A stretch of DNA of 64,000 bases. Source: Sphingomonadaceae bacterium (GTDB lineage Bacteria; Pseudomonadota; Alphaproteobacteria; Sphingomonadales; Sphingomonadaceae). Position 1 is the stretch's first letter; the number at the start of each line of letters is the position of its first letter. The translations under genes were made by a program, and so were the position numbers. This document shows positions 27,257 through 36,779 of this stretch, piece after piece. The DNA is taken from the NCBI GenBank assembly GCA_019239915.1, contig JAFAZF010000011.1, forward strand, positions 124,001-188,000, in the 5' to 3' direction. The notes beneath the pieces are model-generated. The model saw only the letters and a list, made by a program, of their open reading frames with translations, did no database searches and was not told the DNA's origin.

Positions 27257-27439
27257 AACCCTAGTGATGGGCTAGCCGGCCCATCTCGGTTCGGGACCTT
27301 GATGTCCCTTGGACGATCGGCCGAACTGCCGATGGTCCCGATCTTCCTAAAACCGTGATCCGGCGCAGGCTGGACCGCTGTCGTCAAGCGCGGCGGCGCG
27401 TGTGCCGCCGGCGCTCCGGCCTGCGCCGGAGCACCAATG

Positions 27440-27464
27440 CGAGAAGGGCGCCCGCAGGCGCCCT
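27440..27464 (-). terminator. Candidate terminator or attenuator after rpsO
   Basis: A perfect 8-bp stem AGGGCGCC-TGCG-GGCGCCCT begins 8 bases after the rpsO stop on the minus strand. It is followed by TCTCGC, with few T residues, so partial read-through into pnp is likely. Confidence 0.5.
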
Positions 27465-27471
27465 CCCGTGA

Positions 27472-27741
27472 TTACTTCCGAAGCCCGAGCTTCGCGACGA
27501 TGCCGGCGTAGCGACCGGCGTCTTTCTTCTTGAGGTAATCGAGCAGCGAGCGGCGCTTGTTGACGAGCATGAGCAGGCCGCGGCGCGAGTGATTGTCCTT
27601 GGCGTGCGTCTTGAAATGCTCGGTGAGGTTGTTGATCCGCTCGGTCAGGATCGAAACCTGGACCTCCGGGCTGCCGGTGTCACCCTCGCTGCGGGCATGT
27701 TCCTGGATCAGCGCAGTCTTGCGCTCCGCGGTGATCGTCAT
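27472..27741 (-). CDS. rpsO: 30S ribosomal protein S15
   Basis: This 89-residue protein begins [20 protein letters not shown] and has the S15 core [35 protein letters not shown], ending [19 protein letters not shown]. It binds the central domain of 16S rRNA early in 30S assembly. ATG 27741 is preferred to an in-frame ATG at 27771 because family members start MTIT/MSIT. It follows truB by 19 bases. Confidence 0.98.
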   Translation of the reverse strand: MTITAERKTALIQEHARSEGDTGSPEVQVSILTERINNLTEHFKTHAKDNHSRRGLLMLVNKRRSLLDYLKKKDAGRYAGIVAKLGLRK

Positions 27742-27760
27742 GTCTCGTCTTCCTTCGACA

Positions 27761-28717
27761 TCAATCCACATTGAAGCCGCGCACCACGCGAAGGGATGTC
27801 CCTTCGGATTCCACCAGCGCCACCGGGTTGATGCCCTCGAGCGCGAGATGGAGGCCGGGTGCTGCGGCGATCCCGATCACCTGCCGCCCCTGGCGGAGCA
27901 GCCTTGCCTGATCGGGGGTGACGGGTAGAGCCGGGATGTCGTCCAGCCCCGCCGTCAGCGGCAAGATCGCCTTTTCAAGCGCGTGCGCCTTAGCGAATTC
28001 AGTCAGCTTGTCCAGTGAAATCGCGGAAGCGAGCGTGAACGGACCGGCCTTAAGACGCCTGAGCATCGTGATGTGGCCGACGGTGCCGAGCAAGCGCGCA
28101 ATGTCCCGCGCCAGGCTCCTGATATAGGTGCCCTTGGAGACGGTTACGAGGAGCGAAACTTCGGCATATTCATCTTCGTCATCCCGGCGCAGGCCGGAAT
28201 CCAACGCACCGCCAGCACCGGCCGCGCTATGGCTCTCGGCCTGCGCGGGGATGACGGTGAGAGCATGCACCGTCACCCGGCGGCTTGCGAGTAGAACCTC
28301 TTCACCCGCGCGCGCGCGATCATAGGCGCGCTGCCCGTCGACCTTCAGCGCGGAATAGGCTGGCGGTATCTGCTCGATCGGTCCGGTGAAGCGCGGGAGC
28401 ACCGCTTCCAGTGCGGCGAGGGAAGGGCGCACCCGGCTTGTCGCGATCACGACGCCTTCGAGATCGAGCGTGTCCGTCTCCTCGCCGAAGCGGATCGTGA
28501 AGGCATAGACCTTGTCCGCATCAAGCATCCGTCCGGAAAGCTTGGTCGCTTCGCCGATCGCGATCGGGAGCACGCCGCTCGCCAGCGGGTCGAGCGTGCC
28601 GCCGTGGCCGACCTTGCGCTTGGGCCAGTCTGCCTCGCGCAGCGCGCGTTTGACGGCACCGACCGCCTGTGTGGAACCAAGACCCACAGGTTTGTCGAGG
28701 ATGATCCAGCCGTCCAT
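27761..28717 (-). CDS. truB: tRNA pseudouridine-55 synthase with an in-frame repeat insertion
   Basis: This 318-residue protein has the TruB signature: [16 protein letters not shown] near the start, then [23 protein letters not shown] with the catalytic Asp, and [17 protein letters not shown]. It makes pseudouridine at U55 in the T loop. Residues about 153-180 ([13 protein letters not shown] ... DSGLRRDD) are foreign to the family and are encoded by a palindromic repeat. They fall between the RRVTVHALT strand and [16 protein letters not shown]. It heads the truB-rpsO-pnp block. Confidence 0.95.
   Translation of the reverse strand: MDGWIILDKPVGLGSTQAVGAVKRALREADWPKRKVGHGGTLDPLASGVLPIAIGEATKLSGRMLDADKVYAFTIRFGEETDTLDLEGVVIATSRVRPSLAALEAVLPRFTGPIEQIPPAYSALKVDGQRAYDRARAGEEVLLASRRVTVHALTVIPAQAESHSAAGAGGALDSGLRRDDEDEYAEVSLLVTVSKGTYIRSLARDIARLLGTVGHITMLRRLKAGPFTLASAISLDKLTEFAKAHALEKAILPLTAGLDDIPALPVTPDQARLLRQGRQVIGIAAAPGLHLALEGINPVALVESEGTSLRVVRGFNVD
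28177..28257. repeat. Palindromic repeat, family D (VIPAQA/GLRRDD type), inside truB
   Basis: The ends CGTCATCCCGGCGCAGGCC and GGCCTGCGCGGGGATGACG are inverted. This is the design of the widespread bacterial element that reads VIPAQAGIQ ... GLRRDD when translated. It is in frame with truB. Confidence 0.85.
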
Positions 28718-28755
28718 CCGCCGCGCTTAGGCGGTGGGGATGCAATGCGGCAAGC

Positions 28756-28923
28756 TCAGCGCAGCGCGAGCTCGATCGCACTCTTTTGAAAGGCGACGTG
28801 GACCTGCTTGGGTGCCGGCCGCGCGTGTTTGGCGCCCGCCACGACCGGAGACGAAACGACGAGGCCGGCGATCGCCGCTCCGCCAACGAAGATGGCGACG
28901 AGCTCACGGGAATCGAAGCGCAT
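28756..28923 (-). CDS. Small single-span or exported hypothetical protein
   Basis: This 55-residue protein has one hydrophobic stretch (ELVAIFVGGAAIAGLVVSSPVVAG) and a short basic C-terminal part (KHARPAPKQVHVAFQKSAIELALR). ATG 28923 is preceded by GGAG at 8 bases. An in-frame ATG at 29004 would give 82 residues but overlaps the intended end of the GNAT gene. No family is recognised. It may be a small membrane protein or a short secreted peptide; existence is supported only by the ribosome-binding site and hydrophobic pattern. Confidence 0.5.
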   Translation of the reverse strand: MRFDSRELVAIFVGGAAIAGLVVSSPVVAGAKHARPAPKQVHVAFQKSAIELALR

Positions 28924-28981
28924 GGCGAAGTCTCCGAGACCAAGATTCTGCACCGCAAAACCTCCATCTTGCGCTCGGGTT

Positions 28982-29555
28982 TCAATCGTTACGCTTCCAT
29001 TCATCCGCGAGTAACGAATAGAGTGCGGTGTCGCGGCGATAGCCCGTCCACGTGATCCGGTCGCGACGCACAACGCCTTCCAAAAGTCGCGTTTAAATTT
29101 TCGACCGCACGCGCAGAGCGAGCGTTGCGGGTGTCGATGCGAAACTCGATGCGATCGAAGCCAAGGCCGAGCGCATGTTCGATCATCAGGCGTTTGATGC
29201 GGCTGTTGACCCCGGTCGCGCGCGCATGGGGTGCGAGATAGGTGCCGCCGATCTCCAGCCTGCGATCGGCGGCGTCGACGTTGAGATAGCCGGTGGTGCC
29301 GACGAGCACGCCGCCGGTGAAGCTCGCGAAGGCGAGACGAGAACGGGCTTCGAGGATCGCGTCGAACGCCGGATCGAAATGCGCGCCGTGGAGGCATACC
29401 GGATAGATCTCCCAGATGTCGGGATCGGCCGCGCAGGCGGCGCGCAGCGCCTCGCGATGCTGCTCACCGAGCGGCTCGATATGGATCGGCGGATCGGCGA
29501 GCGTCGTGAGCAGGCGCGCGGCATCGATCTCCGCGAGCTCAGCTATCGTCGTCAT
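28982..29555 (-). pseudogene. GNAT N-acetyltransferase, frameshifted near its C-terminus
   Basis: The protein starts [16 protein letters not shown] and follows the RimJ/RimL-like GNAT pattern: IEPLGEQHREALRAAC, then GGTYLAPHARATGVNSRIKRLM (acetyl-CoA loop) and FDRIEFRIDTRNARSARAVE. After NATF the frame departs from the family and stops at 29001. Dropping one base in the CTTTTGGAAGG tract (29076-29086) restores the usual ending: EGVVRRDRITWTGYRRDTAL, YSLLADEWKRND and a stop at 28982. This is either a sequencing error or a genuine recent frameshift. The start overlaps rbfA by 17 bases. Confidence 0.75.
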
Positions 29556-29961
29556 CGTCCGTTGCGGGAAGCGGCACCGTCAGATCGCGCGCAATGCCCG
29601 GCCGCCGCAGTACCGCGTCGATATGGCTGCCCTCGTCAAAGCTTTCGTCCGCGAGGAACTTGAGCTTGGGGGCATATCTTATCTTCACGCGATGCGCGAC
29701 CTCGCGCTGCAGAAAGGCGGTGTTCTGGCGGAGCGCCTTGAGTACGACCTCCTCGTCACGGCCGAGCAGTGGCTTCACAAAAACGGTGGCGTGGCGCAGG
29801 TCCGGCGACATCCGCACCTCGGTTATCGAAACCAGGTGCTTGGCAAGCGTTTCGTCGTGCACGTCGCCGCGCTGCAGAATCTCCGAGAGCACGTGGCGCA
29901 CCTGCTCGCCCACGCGCAGCGTGCGGACGGAGCGGGTCTCGGGCGTGTCGGGTTTGCGCAT
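29539..29961 (-). CDS. rbfA: Ribosome-binding factor A
   Basis: This 140-residue KH-like protein has [20 protein letters not shown], then [21 protein letters not shown] and [19 protein letters not shown], all RbfA hallmarks, and an acidic DDDDDS end. It assists 16S rRNA 5'-end maturation in the 30S subunit. ATG 29961 is chosen because the open frame upstream runs through the repeat between infB and rbfA. It follows infB after 127 bases in the usual order. Confidence 0.96.
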   Translation of the reverse strand: MRKPDTPETRSVRTLRVGEQVRHVLSEILQRGDVHDETLAKHLVSITEVRMSPDLRHATVFVKPLLGRDEEVVLKALRQNTAFLQREVAHRVKIRYAPKLKFLADESFDEGSHIDAVLRRPGIARDLTVPLPATDDDDDS

Positions 29962-29968
29962 CCTAAGC

Positions 29969-30079
29969 TCCCTCTCCCCTCGAGGAGAGGGGTGGGGTGA
30001 GGGGAGCCCGGCGCAGCCGAACGTCCGCCCTATCGAGGGTGGTACACCCTCACCCAACCCTCTCCCTGAGGGAGAGGGC
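29969..30079. repeat. Dispersed palindromic repeat, family E, between infB and rbfA
   Basis: The arms CCCTCTCCCCTCGAGGAGAG-GGGTGGGGTGAGGG and CCCTCACCCAACCCTCTCCC-TGAGGGAGAGGG are nearly perfect inverted repeats, each also internally palindromic. The element lies within the infB-rbfA operon and would be transcribed with it, forming a strong hairpin that could cause attenuation or mRNA processing. Confidence 0.85.
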
Positions 30080-30088
30080 TTTACGTCA

Positions 30089-32635
30089 TCACAGCGTCCG
30101 CTCGCGCTCCTCGACCTCGAACGTCTCGATCTGGTCGCCGGCCTTGATGTCGATCGAACCTTCGAGCGTGATGCCGCATTCCAGGCCGGCGCGTACTTCC
30201 GGCACGTCGTCCTTGAAGCGCCGGAGCGAAGCGATCGAGCCATTGTAGATGATGACATCGTCGCGCATCACGCGCGCACGCAGCGCCTTGCGGATATAGC
30301 CCTCGAGCACGAGCAGGCCTGCGGCCTTGCCGTGCTTACCCGCCGAGAACACTTCGCGGATCTCGGCGCGACCGACCACCGTCTCGAAGAACTCCGGCCC
30401 GAGCTGGCCAGCCATCGCCGCGCGGATGTCGTCGAGCAGATCGTAGATCACGTCATAATATTTGAGCGCGACCTGATCCCGCGTCGCGATCTCGCGCGCC
30501 TTGGCGTTGGGGCGGACGTTGAAGCCGATGATCGGCGCCTTGGAGGCCGCCGCTAGCGTCACGTCGCTCTCGGTGATGCCGCCGACGCCCGAATGCAGGA
30601 TGCGCACACGGATGTCGTCGGTCGAGATCTTGTTGAGCGACGAGACGATCGCCTCGACCGAGCCCTGCACGTCGCCCTTCACGACGACCGGATATTCCTG
30701 CGCCTGCTTGGCCTTGAGGTTCGAGAACATCGATTCGAGGCTCGTCGGCGCCTGCGTGGTGCGCTTGCGCAGCGCGACTTCGGACCGATAGGCGGCGACC
30801 TCGCGGGCGCGCGCCTCGTTCTCGACGACGGAGAGCTGGTCGCCCGCCATCGGCGTGCCCGAGAGGCCGAGCACCTCGACCGGCGAGGAGGGGCCGGCTT
30901 CCTTGACGTTCTGGCCCTTGTCGTTGACCAACGCGCGGACCTTGCCGCTCTCCTGGCCAACGACGAAGATGTCGCCGACACGCAGCGTGCCCCGGTTCAC
31001 GAGCACGGTCGCGACCGGGCCACGGCCCTTGTCGAGCTTGGCCTCGACGACGGTGCCTTCGGCGGCGCGATCGGGGTTCGCCTTGAGCTCGAGCAGCTCT
31101 GACTGGAGCAGGATCTTTTCGATCAGCTCGTCGAGCCCGGCCTTGGTCGTCGCGGAGACCTCGACCTCTTGGACCTCGCCGCCCATGCTCTCGACCTGGA
31201 CGTCGTACTGCAGCAGCGCCTCGCGGACGCGCTGGGCGTTGCTGCCCGGCTTGTCCATTTTGTTGATCGCCACGATCATCGGCACGCCGGCCGCCTTGGT
31301 GTGGTTGATCGCCTCGATCGTCTGCGGGCGGATGCCGTCGTCGCCGGCCACCACGATCACGACGATGTCGGTGACGTTGGCGCCGCGCGCGCGCATCTCG
31401 GTGAAGGCCTCGTGGCCCGGCGTATCGAGGAAGGTGATCCGGTCGCCCAATTTCACCGTTACCTGATAGGCGCCGATATGCTGGGTGATGCCGCCGGCCT
31501 CACCGGCGACGACATCGGTGCCGCGCAGAGCGTCGAGCAGGCTGGTTTTGCCATGATCGACATGGCCCATGATCGTGACCACCGGCGGCCGCGGCAGCAG
31601 CGTCTCCTCGGCGTCGACGTCCTCATGGCTGGCGAGATCGATGTCGCTATCCGAAACGCGGCGGATATTGTGGCCGAACTCAGTGACGAGCAGTTCGGCG
31701 GTGTCCTGATCGATCGTCTGGTTTACGGTGACCGGCATGCCCATCTTGAACAGCGCCTTCACGAGATCGGCGCCGCGCTCGGCCATGCGGTTGGCGAGCT
31801 CGCCGACGGTGATCGAGTCCGGCACCTGGACATCGCGGACCTGCTTGGCCTGCGGACCGCCCATCTGATGGTGGCGCTTGTCCTTCTCGCGGGCGCGCTT
31901 GAGCGCCGCGAGGCTGCGCGTGCGCGCGCTGCTCGCATCGTCGTCGAGCGCGCGGGTAACGGTGAGCTTGCCCGATTGGCGGCGATCGTCGCCCTTGCGA
32001 TCACGCGAAACGGGTTTGGCGGGTTCCGGGCGACGGATCGGCGCGACCGGCGTGAAGCGGCGGGGCGGCGGCGTCGCGCTGCCGCTCGGGCGCTCCGGCG
32101 CCGCTTCCTGGGAGGCGGCGGGTTGCGCACCAGGAGTGGCCACTTCCTCGGCTGCGGGAGCGATAGCTTCCTGCGGGTCGCGCTCGACCTGCTGGCGCGC
32201 CTCTTCCTCCTGGCGGCGGTTCTCGTCGAGGCGGCGGCGCTCCTCGTCGGTCGCCTCCTGGCGCGAGCGGTCTTCGCGGCGGCGACTTTCCTCGAGCGCG
32301 GCCATGCGCGCCGCCTCGTTTTCGCGCTGGAGCCGCTCGGTCTGCTCGCGGCGCTCTGCAGGGCTCAGCTGACGTGGCTGGGCGGGTGCCGGAGCCGGCT
32401 CCGGTGCGCGGGGCGCCGCCTTCTGCACCTCGGGCTCCGGGACCGGCGCTGGCGTCACCTCGACCTGCGGCTCCGCTTCGCCGGGCTTGCCAAGGATACG
32501 GCGGCGCTTGACCTCGACGACGACGGTGTTCGACCGGCCATGGCTGAAGCTCTGCTTCACCTTGCCCGTCTCGACCGTGCGCTTGAGGCCCAGCGGCGCG
32601 CGCATGCCCAGCTTCGGCTTGTCAGAATCGCTCAT
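30089..32635 (-). CDS. infB: Translation initiation factor IF-2
   Basis: This 848-residue GTPase has an N-terminal IF2-associated region, then a long Glu/Arg/Ala-rich coiled stretch (about 60-240). The G domain contains [16 protein letters not shown] (G1), DTPGHEAF (G3) and NKMDKPG (G4), and domains II to IV follow with the initiator tRNA-binding region near the C-terminus. It brings fMet-tRNA to the 30S subunit and promotes subunit joining. It starts 9 bases after the ylxR-type gene. The N-terminal low-complexity region explains open frames on the opposite strand. Confidence 0.97.
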   Translation of the reverse strand: MSDSDKPKLGMRAPLGLKRTVETGKVKQSFSHGRSNTVVVEVKRRRILGKPGEAEPQVEVTPAPVPEPEVQKAAPRAPEPAPAPAQPRQLSPAERREQTERLQRENEAARMAALEESRRREDRSRQEATDEERRRLDENRRQEEEARQQVERDPQEAIAPAAEEVATPGAQPAASQEAAPERPSGSATPPPRRFTPVAPIRRPEPAKPVSRDRKGDDRRQSGKLTVTRALDDDASSARTRSLAALKRAREKDKRHHQMGGPQAKQVRDVQVPDSITVGELANRMAERGADLVKALFKMGMPVTVNQTIDQDTAELLVTEFGHNIRRVSDSDIDLASHEDVDAEETLLPRPPVVTIMGHVDHGKTSLLDALRGTDVVAGEAGGITQHIGAYQVTVKLGDRITFLDTPGHEAFTEMRARGANVTDIVVIVVAGDDGIRPQTIEAINHTKAAGVPMIVAINKMDKPGSNAQRVREALLQYDVQVESMGGEVQEVEVSATTKAGLDELIEKILLQSELLELKANPDRAAEGTVVEAKLDKGRGPVATVLVNRGTLRVGDIFVVGQESGKVRALVNDKGQNVKEAGPSSPVEVLGLSGTPMAGDQLSVVENEARAREVAAYRSEVALRKRTTQAPTSLESMFSNLKAKQAQEYPVVVKGDVQGSVEAIVSSLNKISTDDIRVRILHSGVGGITESDVTLAAASKAPIIGFNVRPNAKAREIATRDQVALKYYDVIYDLLDDIRAAMAGQLGPEFFETVVGRAEIREVFSAGKHGKAAGLLVLEGYIRKALRARVMRDDVIIYNGSIASLRRFKDDVPEVRAGLECGITLEGSIDIKAGDQIETFEVEERERTL

Positions 32636-32644
32636 CGACTACCC

Positions 32645-33370
32645 TTATTCCTCACAAACATCATCGGCGGCAGGCGCCCTCGCGATCGCGTCGCAAGGCG
32701 TGCCTCCGCCGTCAGATCCGATAAATCCGAGCCAGCGCGCCAGTGCGCTTGCCACGCGCGTTGCGGCCGGCTGGTCGGTAAGCGCGATATGTACCACATT
32801 TTCGCGGCCTAGCGCCATGCTCAATATGGTGCGGGGAAGCGGAAGCACTAGCCCCCGATGCCCGCTTTCGCCGACTCGCAGCGCCTGATCGAGCCGGCGA
32901 TTGCCGTCGTCCGACGCGTCTCCCGCATGAAGCAGCAGATGGACTTTGCCGGTGCGTGCCGCCTGCTCGATCCGATCCGAGCCGGTGACGAGCGTGCTCG
33001 CCCGCGCCTCGAGGCCAAGCCGATCGAGGAAGGCGCGCTCGAGCTGCGCCGCGATGCGGTCGGGCAAATCGGCCGGCACGCGTACCGCCTGCGTCTTGAA
33101 TGCGCGGTTGAGCGCGCCTTTCAGCTTGCCCTTGGCGAGCGCCGCATCAAGCTCGCTTTTGGTCACACCGATCCACGCGCCGCGCCCTGGCGCGCGCGCG
33201 CGCAGGTCCGGCGCGACCGTTCCATCAGGTCCGAGGGCGAGCCGGATCAGCCCGTCACGCGTGCCCTGCGTGCGGGTGAGGATGCACGTGCGGACGGGCG
33301 TGTGCCGATCCGCACCCTCATCATCGGAGATTTCTGGAGCTAGCGCGCTCTCATTGTTCGCCGCCCGCAT
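32645..33370 (-). CDS. YlxR/DUF448 RNA-binding protein with L7Ae-like C-terminal domain
   Basis: This 241-residue protein starts MRAANNESALAPEISDDE. The DUF448 domain has RTCILTRTQGTRDGLIRLAL, then PGRGAWIGVTKSELDAAL; the second half (about 120-220) resembles the L7Ae/YlxQ fold (GKVHLLLHAGDASDDGNRRL). Fused YlxR-YlxQ proteins between nusA and infB are common in Alphaproteobacteria. It probably binds RNA in transcription or translation coupling. Its ATG overlaps the nusA stop by 20 bases. Confidence 0.92.
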   Translation of the reverse strand: MRAANNESALAPEISDDEGADRHTPVRTCILTRTQGTRDGLIRLALGPDGTVAPDLRARAPGRGAWIGVTKSELDAALAKGKLKGALNRAFKTQAVRVPADLPDRIAAQLERAFLDRLGLEARASTLVTGSDRIEQAARTGKVHLLLHAGDASDDGNRRLDQALRVGESGHRGLVLPLPRTILSMALGRENVVHIALTDQPAATRVASALARWLGFIGSDGGGTPCDAIARAPAADDVCEE

Positions 33371-35000
33371 CAGCGGTCTCCTGGGCAGCGGGTTCGTTGG
33401 CAGACCCCTCGGAACCGGCGGCAGCCGGTTCGTCCTCGAACCAATGCGCGCGGGCGGCCATGATGATCTCGTTGCCCTGTTCCTGGCTGAGACCATATTC
33501 GGCGAGGATGCCGGGCTTCTCGCCATCGTCGTTCTGAACGCGGCGGCGCGGCTCGACGCGCTTTTTGAGCACGAGCTCGTCGGTGGCGAGATCGCCAAGA
33601 TCGTCGAGCGTCTTGATGCCGGCCTTACCCAGCGTCACCAGCATCTGCTCGGTGAGGTAGGGAAGGGAGGCGAGATTGTCTTCCACGCCGAGCGCGGTAC
33701 GCTCCTCGCGGGCGGCGGCGTCGCGGCGCTCGAGAGCTTCCGTGGCGCGGCTCTGCAGTTCCTGCGCGATCTCCTCGTCGAGGCCCTCGATCGACGCAAT
33801 CTCGTCGAGCTCGAGATAGGCGACTTCCTCGAGGCTGGTGAAGCCTTCTGCGACGAGCAGTTGCGACAGCGTCTCGTCGACGTCGAGCTCGCTCTGGAAC
33901 AGCTCCGAACGCTCGACGAACTCGCGCTGGCGCTTCTCGGAGGCATCGGCCTCGGTGAGAATGTCGATCGCGTGGCCGGTCAACTGCGAAGCCAAGCGGA
34001 CGTTCTGGCCGCGCCGCCCGATCGCGAGGCTGAGCTGATCGTCGGGCACGACGACCTCGATGCGGCCCTCCTCCTCGTCGATCACGACGCGGGCGACGTG
34101 CGCCGGCTGCAGCGCGTTGACGACGAAGGTCGCGGTATCGGGCGACCAGGGGATGATGTCGATCTTCTCGCCCTGCATCTCCTGGACGACCGCCTGGACG
34201 CGGCTGCCCTTCATGCCGACGCAGGCGCCGACCGGATCAATCGAGCTGTCGCGGCTGATCACGCCGATCTTGGCGCGGCTGCCGGGATCGCGCGCTGCAG
34301 CCATGATCGTGATCACGCCGTCGTAGATCTCGGGGACTTCCTGCGCGAACAGCTTCTTCATGAAGTCGGGGTGCGCGCGGCTGAGGAAGATTTGCGGGCC
34401 GCGGCTCTCGCGCACGACCTTGAGGATCAGCGAGCGGATGCGGTCGCCGACGCGGACGAGCTCGCGCGGGATCTGCGCGTCGCGGCGGATGACGCCTTCG
34501 GCGCGGCCGAGATCGACGACGATGTGGCCGAACTCGACGCGCTTGACGACACCGGTGATGATCTCGCCGGCGCGATCCTTGAACTCCTCATATTGCCGCT
34601 CGCGCTCGGCATCGCGGACCTTCTGGAAGATGATCTGCTTGGAGGCCTGTGCCTGGATGCGGCCGAACTCGATCGGCGGCAGCGGATCGACGATGAAGTC
34701 GCCGATCGTGGCGCCGGGCTGCAGCTTCTGCGCCGCCTCCTCGTTGACCTGCTTGTAGAGATCGTCGACCTGCTCGACGACCTCAACCACGCGCCACAGG
34801 CGGAGATCGCCGTTCTTGGGATCGAGCTTGGCGCGGATGTCCATCTCGGCGCCGTAGCGGTTCTTCGCCGCGCGCTGGATCGCGTCTTCCATCGCCTCGA
34901 TGACGATCTCTCGATCGATCAGCTTCTCCTTCGCGACGGAGTCGGCGATGGCGAGCAGCTCGGCCTTGTTGGCGGAGACGGCGTTGGCTGCGGTGGCCAT
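33351..35000 (-). CDS. nusA: Transcription termination/antitermination factor NusA
   Basis: This 549-residue protein has the N-terminal RNAP-binding domain (ELLAIADSVAKEKLIDREIV), then S1 (GEIITGVVKRVEFGHIVVDL), two KH domains (DPVGACVGMKGSRVQAVVQE; LAIGRRGQNVRLASQLTG) and a C-terminal helix-hairpin-helix region with an acidic Glu/Ala-rich tail. It binds RNA polymerase and modulates pausing and antitermination. It follows rimP by 4 bases. Length and domain order are normal for Alphaproteobacteria. Confidence 0.97.
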   Translation of the reverse strand: MATAANAVSANKAELLAIADSVAKEKLIDREIVIEAMEDAIQRAAKNRYGAEMDIRAKLDPKNGDLRLWRVVEVVEQVDDLYKQVNEEAAQKLQPGATIGDFIVDPLPPIEFGRIQAQASKQIIFQKVRDAERERQYEEFKDRAGEIITGVVKRVEFGHIVVDLGRAEGVIRRDAQIPRELVRVGDRIRSLILKVVRESRGPQIFLSRAHPDFMKKLFAQEVPEIYDGVITIMAAARDPGSRAKIGVISRDSSIDPVGACVGMKGSRVQAVVQEMQGEKIDIIPWSPDTATFVVNALQPAHVARVVIDEEEGRIEVVVPDDQLSLAIGRRGQNVRLASQLTGHAIDILTEADASEKRQREFVERSELFQSELDVDETLSQLLVAEGFTSLEEVAYLELDEIASIEGLDEEIAQELQSRATEALERRDAAAREERTALGVEDNLASLPYLTEQMLVTLGKAGIKTLDDLGDLATDELVLKKRVEPRRRVQNDDGEKPGILAEYGLSQEQGNEIIMAARAHWFEDEPAAAGSEGSANEPAAQETADAGGEQ

Positions 35001-35004
35001 GGAC

Positions 35005-35532
35005 TTATCCTTCCTGCTTGATGCTGTCCGCGCCTTCGGTCGAAAGCGGCGCGGTGGCCTTGATGAGCGCCTCGGTCAAGCGCAGCTTCGCGCTCGCGAT
35101 CGCGGCAAACGGTATGGACAGCTCGCCGCCGCCCTTCTCGAGATGGACCAGCACATGTTCGCCGACGAGCCCGTCGATACGCCCATCGACCTGCTTGCGG
35201 CCCTCGACCGCGTGCGCAAGCTTGATGCGGGCTTCGTGGCCCTTCCAGTCCTCGTAATCCTGGCGACGGGTGAGGGGGCGGTCGATACCGGGCGAGGAAA
35301 CCTCGAGGCGATAGGCGTCCTCGATGGGGTCTTCGCGATCGAGTACCTCCGAGATGCGGCGGGAGAGCGACTCGCAATCGGCAAGATTGAGCTGCCGCGT
35401 GTCCGGCCGCTCGGCCATCACCTGCAGTGTCGGATCCGACTTGCCGCCGAACATCTGCACGCGCACAAGTGCCAGACCCAAGGCTTCCGCCTCAGGTTCG
35501 ATCAGCTTCGTGAGCGCGGTGACGTCCGCCAA
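35005..35532 (-). CDS. rimP: Ribosome maturation factor RimP
   Basis: About 175 residues. The family N-terminus (ADVTALTKLIEPEAEALGLA, LVRVQMFGGKSDPTLQVMAE) begins at TTG 35532, which is preceded by GGAG at 9 bases. SSPGIDRPLTRRQDYEDWKGHEA is the conserved central motif; the SH3-like C-terminal domain runs from about 100 on. It is needed for 30S maturation. The frame stays open upstream to 35646 but that part is not family-like. It heads the rimP-nusA-ylxR-infB-rbfA operon. Confidence 0.92.
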   Translation of the reverse strand: MADVTALTKLIEPEAEALGLALVRVQMFGGKSDPTLQVMAERPDTRQLNLADCESLSRRISEVLDREDPIEDAYRLEVSSPGIDRPLTRRQDYEDWKGHEARIKLAHAVEGRKQVDGRIDGLVGEHVLVHLEKGGGELSIPFAAIASAKLRLTEALIKATAPLSTEGADSIKQEG

Positions 35533-35663
35533 ATTCCCATGCTCCAGATATGCGTTATCGTGCCGGCGCCTGTGGGGCACCAGCCTCGGCAAAGTTTCCA
35601 ATGTCGAGAACGGTGGCAATATAGGCGAGTCGGGGGGCTGCGGCAAGCCGCCCTCATGGATGC

Positions 35664-36014
35664 CTAGGCCTTCCAGAATGATACGATCGTGCCGCCGGCG
35701 ACGATCAGGACGCCACCGAGCAGCACATGCGCGGTTGGTAGTGTTCGGAAGAATAGGAAGTTGATGATCTGCCAGACCACGAACAAGGTCGCGATGTAGA
35801 GACCGACGACTTCACCGAACTCGAGCGGTGCCAGGTTGAGGAAAGTCGCATAGCCAAAGAGAAACGCGGCGCCGATGGCGAAGGTCGCGACACGCGCGCC
35901 AGTAAGCCCGCTCTGACCGTGCAGTGCAACGCGGACAATCGCGTCGCCACTAACCTCCAATGTCGTCGCTGCAATCAGAAATGCGAGGAGCTGGAGGAGA
36001 CCAGGAGTCTTCAT
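35664..36014 (-). CDS. Small four-helix membrane protein (SMR/DMT-like)
   Basis: This 116-residue protein has four hydrophobic helices (about 6-24, 39-58, 66-86, 93-113). The first carries a membrane-embedded Glu in TLEVSGDAIVRV, comparable with the proton-coupled Glu of small multidrug-resistance transporters, and the last reads VLLGGVLIVAGGTIVSFW. The length suits an SMR dimer or half of a DMT transporter. The substrate is unknown. It lies between rimP and the marR-type gene, transcribed on the minus strand. Confidence 0.75.
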   Translation of the reverse strand: MKTPGLLQLLAFLIAATTLEVSGDAIVRVALHGQSGLTGARVATFAIGAAFLFGYATFLNLAPLEFGEVVGLYIATLFVVWQIINFLFFRTLPTAHVLLGGVLIVAGGTIVSFWKA

Positions 36015-36224
36015 GGCGACGCCCTAGAAAGCTGGATCGGCACGTGCAAGGGACGAGAGCGCGCGGGAAAAGCGCGTAACCGCACGGTGAAATCCGGCGA
36101 TGTGCCGCTTCAGTCTCACTTTACAACAGGTCCGCGCGCAATCCCTTGCTGACGCCAGCTTGACAGCGTGGCTATGCGGATGGAGCTTGATTATCCTCGC
36201 GCAATAAGAAGCTGCACAGGGGAC

Positions 36225-36707
36225 ATGGAGATGGAGAGGCCAGAGCGCACCGTTGCCACCCGAGCCATGCACATCGCGCGCATGCTGCGTACCCGCTTCG
36301 ATTTTCGCGCGCGCTCACTCAATCTGACCCGGGCACAGTGGCAGACGATCGCGACGATCAGCTTCCATGGCGGCGCGACGCAGCGGGAGATTGCCGAGAA
36401 GCTGGAAGTCGGGTCGGTCACGGTAGGACGCATCGTCGAGCGGCTGGAGCTGGCGGGCTGGATCGAGCGGCGACCCGATCCGGCCGACCGCCGCGCCTAT
36501 CGGCTGTATATGCATCCGCGCTCGCAGCCGATGCTCGACCGTCTCGCCACACTGGGCGCCGACGAGGAGCGAATCGCGCTCGAAGGGATCAGCGACGCGG
36601 AACGCGAGCAACTCGAGCACCTGCTCGATCGGATCATCACCAACCTGGAACGGAACCGGTGCAGCACCTCATCCCTAGCGAAACTGCCCGAGGCGGCAAA
36701 CGCCTGA
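36225..36707 (+). CDS. MarR-family transcriptional regulator
   Basis: About 160 residues from ATG 36225 (36231 is the alternative). The winged helix-turn-helix reads LTRAQWQTIATISFHGGATQ, then REIAEKLEVGSVTVGRIVERLE and the wing RRPDPADRRAYRLYMHP with the conserved DRR. A C-terminal dimerisation helix follows. It probably represses nearby catabolic genes, most simply the thioesterase gene starting 72 bases downstream on the same strand. TTGACA at 36160 may be its -35 box. The ligand is unknown. Confidence 0.88.
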   Translation: MEMERPERTVATRAMHIARMLRTRFDFRARSLNLTRAQWQTIATISFHGGATQREIAEKLEVGSVTVGRIVERLELAGWIERRPDPADRRAYRLYMHPRSQPMLDRLATLGADEERIALEGISDAEREQLEHLLDRIITNLERNRCSTSSLAKLPEAANA

Positions 36708-36779
36708 GCACGATCCTTGTGCGGGGTGCAAGCGCGGATTGCCTTGCGCTGCCGGGGGTCGACCTGCATCAGGCCGCGT

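Larger units (their letters stand above)
27182..27471. other. rpsO-pnp intergenic region: several hairpins
   Basis: This 290-base gap holds no gene. From the rpsO side it contains an 8-bp hairpin (27445-27464), an 8-bp hairpin GCTCCGGC-CTGC-GCCGGAGC (27413-27432), scattered partial repeats of CCGGCGCAGGC and its complement, and an 11-bp palindrome in the pnp leader (27232-27256). In enterobacteria the corresponding region carries a terminator and RNase III sites that control pnp; the layout here is compatible with that. Confidence 0.6.

Noticed and set aside
31169-32812. 547-codon open frame opposite infB
   Set aside because: It is antisense to the low-complexity N-terminal region of IF-2; no motif or start signal supports it.
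32946-35021. 691-codon open frame opposite nusA and ylxR
   Set aside because: Low-complexity Asp/Leu/Arg composition without a fold, antisense to two well-recognised proteins.
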